Shown: positions 61,526-64,000 of the stretch, one piece after another
How the letters are laid out: every line of letters begins with the position of its first letter
Position numbering within the stretch: the first letter of the stretch is position 1
Origin: Terriglobus albidus
GTDB lineage: Bacteria > Acidobacteriota > Terriglobia > Terriglobales > Acidobacteriaceae
Reading direction: 5' to 3'
DNA: 64,000 nt
NCBI RefSeq assembly: GCF_025685425.1
Contig: NZ_JAGTAS010000052.1
Location: 1-64,000, forward strand
Notes under the pieces: generated by a model
Told to the model about the DNA's origin: nothing
Seen by the model: only the letters and a program-made list of their open reading frames with translations
Databases searched by the model: none
Translations under genes and position numbers: made by a program

Positions 61526-63055
61526 TTGGCCACGTTCGTCGTCGTAACGCAACCGCAACAGGTAGAGCGCCCTGTTCGCCAGTTCACCGCCTCTCGTAGC
61601 GGACAAGCCCTGGTTCTGGTTGTTCTCGCGCTTGCGGCCTTGGTGATTCACGGTTATCACCCCTACAGCGAAGATGGCGGTATTTATATTGCCGCCGCCG
61701 AACACGCGTTGCAGCCCCAGCTCTTCCCTCACCTCAGCCAGTTCGCGGATGCACACGTCTCCTGCCTCTTTTTTTCACGGATGATGACCGGCATCGCGAC
61801 ACTCGCGCATTTGAGCCTGACCTGGGTCTTTTTTCTTGGCTATGTGGCGTCCATCTACCTCACCCTGAGCGGGCTGTACAGCATTCTGCAAACATGTCTG
61901 CGCAGCGAGGCGGCCCGCTGGTTCGGCCTGCTCCTCTTCACCGCGATCATGTCGATGCCTGTCGCAGGGACATCGATCATCATGGTGGATCCCTATCTCA
62001 CCTCGCGTTCGCTTGGTCTTCCGCTGGTGCTCTTTGCCATCGCCGAATCGCTGCAAGACCAGCCACGCTGGGTGCGCATCGTGATTTTCCTCGTGCCGGG
62101 CAGCCTGCTCCATCCGCTGATCGCCGCCTGCGGGATTTACCTGATTGCACTGATCGTTGCCCTTCGCAGCGGAAACCGCGCCATGGTGTACGGCGTCATC
62201 GCATTTGCCCTGGCGACATCGACGGCCGTCCATTGGCTTGCACCGGTCGAATCTTCTGCCTATCGCGAAGCCGCCGTCTCCCGGACCTACTGGTTCCTTA
62301 CTCGCTGGAGTTGGGATGAAATCATCGGTGTGATTGCGCCGATTCTGTTGCTTTTGGCTCTGGATCGCTTTCGTCTGACAACCTTCACCGATACCTTTTC
62401 GACCTTCCTGCGGGCTCTCTGTCTCGGTGGGATCGTCACCATCGTGGTCAACCTGCTGTTCGCACATCCCGAGAGCGGCAACCATCTGGTCGCCAGTCTG
62501 CAGCCTCTTCGCTTTTTCACATTTCTCTATCTGGTGATGGCTCTGGCGCTCGGCTCACTACTTGCACTGATACCTCGCAGGATTGTTGGTGGACTCATCA
62601 TCGCCGCACTCGCGGTATTTCTTTTCCTGGTACAGCGCAATATCTATCCGAACACGGTTCATCTGGAACTCCCCTGGCGAACCTTGTCCAATGAGTGGGA
62701 ACGCGCCTTCCTCTGGATACGGGAACATACGCCGCAGGACGCCGTATTCGCGATGGACTCCGACTACCACAACCTTCCGGGCGAGGATACCCACGTCTTC
62801 CGCGCAATTGCGCTGCGCGATGCGTTGCCGGATTATTCCAAAGATGGAGGGATCGCTGCGGTAAAACCATCCGTTGCGAACGACTGGATCCGCGGTGTAG
62901 CCCTGCAGCGTGATCTCGATGCCCTGGATGACACGACACGTATCGCCAGAATGAAACCGGCGGGTGTGACCTGGGTGATCCTTCGCCCTTTAGCCAACAC
63001 CCGCCTTGATTGTCCCTACGTCGATCACGATATCCGCATCTGCCGGATTCCGTAG
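61526..63055 (+). CDS. Polytopic membrane protein, GT-C-like architecture
   Basis: A 509-residue protein with about ten transmembrane helices and a soluble C-terminal domain of about 130 residues. The first outer loop holds HPYSEDGGIYIAAAEHAL with acidic residues placed as in GT-C glycosyltransferases; VDPYLTSRSLGLP follows. The C-terminal part contains WERAFLWIREHTPQDAVFAMD, seen in several such proteins. The family is not confirmed. The start is TTG 61526 with GGGAG 12 nt upstream, so the true start may differ. The 183-bp divergent gap to the YbhN-like gene has a TCGTCC/GGACGA pairing around a TATTATAGT -10-like box. Confidence 0.6.
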   Translation: MATFVVVTQPQQVERPVRQFTASRSGQALVLVVLALAALVIHGYHPYSEDGGIYIAAAEHALQPQLFPHLSQFADAHVSCLFFSRMMTGIATLAHLSLTWVFFLGYVASIYLTLSGLYSILQTCLRSEAARWFGLLLFTAIMSMPVAGTSIIMVDPYLTSRSLGLPLVLFAIAESLQDQPRWVRIVIFLVPGSLLHPLIAACGIYLIALIVALRSGNRAMVYGVIAFALATSTAVHWLAPVESSAYREAAVSRTYWFLTRWSWDEIIGVIAPILLLLALDRFRLTTFTDTFSTFLRALCLGGIVTIVVNLLFAHPESGNHLVASLQPLRFFTFLYLVMALALGSLLALIPRRIVGGLIIAALAVFLFLVQRNIYPNTVHLELPWRTLSNEWERAFLWIREHTPQDAVFAMDSDYHNLPGEDTHVFRAIALRDALPDYSKDGGIAAVKPSVANDWIRGVALQRDLDALDDTTRIARMKPAGVTWVILRPLANTRLDCPYVDHDIRICRIP

Positions 63056-63093
63056 TTCTTGGTGTATTGCTCACCGCAGTACGGGTCGATAAG

Positions 63094-63134
63094 AAGATTT
63101 CTCCGCGCCCGTTGGTCGCTACGAAATGACAAAC
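63094..63134. repeat. Dispersed GTTTGTCATTTCGTAGCG...GGAGAAATCT element
   Basis: Read on the minus strand, this repeats the middle of the 35592-35785 unit, with the ends conserved and the centre changed. It is flanked by small palindromes (CGCGCGAAGCGCG near 63145 and TTCGCG/CGCGAA at 63169-63187) and by TTGGGGCACC, a worn half of the hairpin family. It fills the 179-bp gap between convergent genes; nothing else is seen there. Confidence 0.65.
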
Positions 63135-63234
63135 GAAAATACGCTCGCGCGAAGCGCGATACCCACCGTTCGCGATCAAACCGCGAAGAATTGGGGCACC
63201 GAGTATCTACTGCTTCCGAATTCGTCGATAACCC

Positions 63235-64000
63235 CTAGTTGCTTGCTCCCGAGGCTGTAGCCGCAGGTGCGGGCTGCAATACGACGTTCTCCTGATCCTT
63301 GGCCTGCAGCTTGTTATAGAAGGTCCGGATTGTCGGATAATCGGTGACTGGGTAGATCAGACCGTTGCGCGCGAGGTTACGGCGAACCGTGATCGTGTTC
63401 GTCACCTGCTGGCTGCTGATGTCATACAGCATGCTGTCCAGAATCTTGTCCTGCGTTGTACCAGGAGCCGACTCGACCTTCATTCCTGCCGGAAGAACAT
63501 AACGGACCGCATCGCGTTCCCATACTTCATAGTTGAAGTAGACCGGAAGCTCACGCTTTTCATGCGGGAACGCAGCCTTGGCGCGCGACTCATAGATATC
63601 GCCGGGAAGAATCATACGCTTCGAGGTCGCTACACCTACAGGACCACTCACCTTCAGCGCCACTTTCAGAGGCTTTTCGTAGTCATAGAGCTGCTCGATC
63701 TTCGTGACCTCCGCTTCCATGCCGGCGGGCAGCATGGCTTCCACGGCATCCTTCAGATCGCGGTTCAACTCTGTTTCGTCGGTACGGGTTGCACGTTGAC
63801 GCCAACGTACGGCGGGAGCTCCCATGAAAGTAAATACGCCTACACCAGTTGCTTTGCCTGTTTCGTCGAGTTTCAGATCAGCGACTCGCTGCACCTGAGA
63901 GTACTTATAGCTCTCGCCCGGAAGCTCCGCGACCTTGACACCCTGATCCGTCTGACGAATGCCACCGGCATACGTGTGCTTCCAATCCAAGTGTCCGTAG
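63235..64000 (-). CDS. C-terminal part of a DUF3857 transglutaminase-like protein (truncated by window edge)
   Basis: The frame runs off the right edge without a start; 254 residues are visible. Landmarks are AVRWRQRATRTDETELNRDL, KRMILPGDIYESRAKAAFPHEKR, VRYVLPAGMKVES and NTITVRRNLARNG, which match the C-terminal beta domain of DUF3857/transglutaminase proteins common in Acidobacteriota and Bacteroidota. The tail is Ala/Pro-rich. The catalytic transglutaminase part would lie upstream, outside the window. Function is unknown; an exported location is likely. Confidence 0.7.
   Translation of the reverse strand, partial: YGHLDWKHTYAGGIRQTDQGVKVAELPGESYKYSQVQRVADLKLDETGKATGVGVFTFMGAPAVRWRQRATRTDETELNRDLKDAVEAMLPAGMEAEVTKIEQLYDYEKPLKVALKVSGPVGVATSKRMILPGDIYESRAKAAFPHEKRELPVYFNYEVWERDAVRYVLPAGMKVESAPGTTQDKILDSMLYDISSQQVTNTITVRRNLARNGLIYPVTDYPTIRTFYNKLQAKDQENVVLQPAPAATASGASN

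Overview
The window looks like a chromosomal piece of an acidobacterium of the Terriglobia type (Terriglobus, Granulicella and Edaphobacter are the nearest kinds I can think of). This is inferred from a large Oar-like TonB-dependent receptor with an N-terminal carboxypeptidase-regulatory domain, a giant secreted protein made of NHL and Ig-like repeats, many plant-polysaccharide glycosidases, a Gram-negative envelope set (KdsB, outer-membrane barrel, secretin) and dense families of short intergenic repeats. I found no prophage, transposase or CRISPR array.

Positions 183-9793 form a carbohydrate locus. Five genes read leftward: Asp/Glu-racemase-like protein, MFS transporter, GH127, RuBisCO-like protein (RLP) and DUF1537 four-carbon-acid-sugar kinase. 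Two read rightward: a GH43-like propeller and a GH29 fucosidase. The RLP/DUF1537 pair matches the 3-oxo-isoapionate branch of D-apiose catabolism. The GH127 gene has an in-frame TAG just before its metal-binding Cys-Cys pair, and its present N-terminus is encoded by a mobile-type repeat.

Positions 10053-24185 hold housekeeping genes: tRNA(CAU), kdsB, frr, a mutY-cytochrome c-membrane protein-lipA run, a DtxR-type regulator, HAD phosphatase, phosphohexomutase, mannose-1-phosphate guanylyltransferase, an aminotransferase, coaD, recA and nth. Positions 24441-28637 are a tightly overlapped haem operon (hemX/ccsA-like, hemA, hemC, hemD, eamA). Positions 28781-35580 carry a MATE exporter followed by the overlapped set mutS-anmK-peptide-binding lipoprotein.

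Positions 35791-48143 are a leftward surface and glycan group: TonB-dependent receptor, GH39, GH144-like glucanase, the giant NHL/Ig protein and a barrel protein. Positions 48540-64000 hold lepB, a beta-lactamase-fold hydrolase, a glycine-zipper lipoprotein, engB, a secretin-cohesin fusion with two pseudopilins, smpB, pepA, a lone receiver domain, a PfpI protein, argS, a YbhN-like flippase, a GT-C-like membrane protein and the end of a DUF3857 protein.

Two repeat families run through the gaps. One is a roughly 113-bp MITE-like palindrome (four copies), whose terminal CTAG supplies the stop codons of neighbouring genes. The other is a GGGTGCCCCA-anchored hairpin that occurs as facing pairs at four loci, with stems that differ in sequence but keep pairing.
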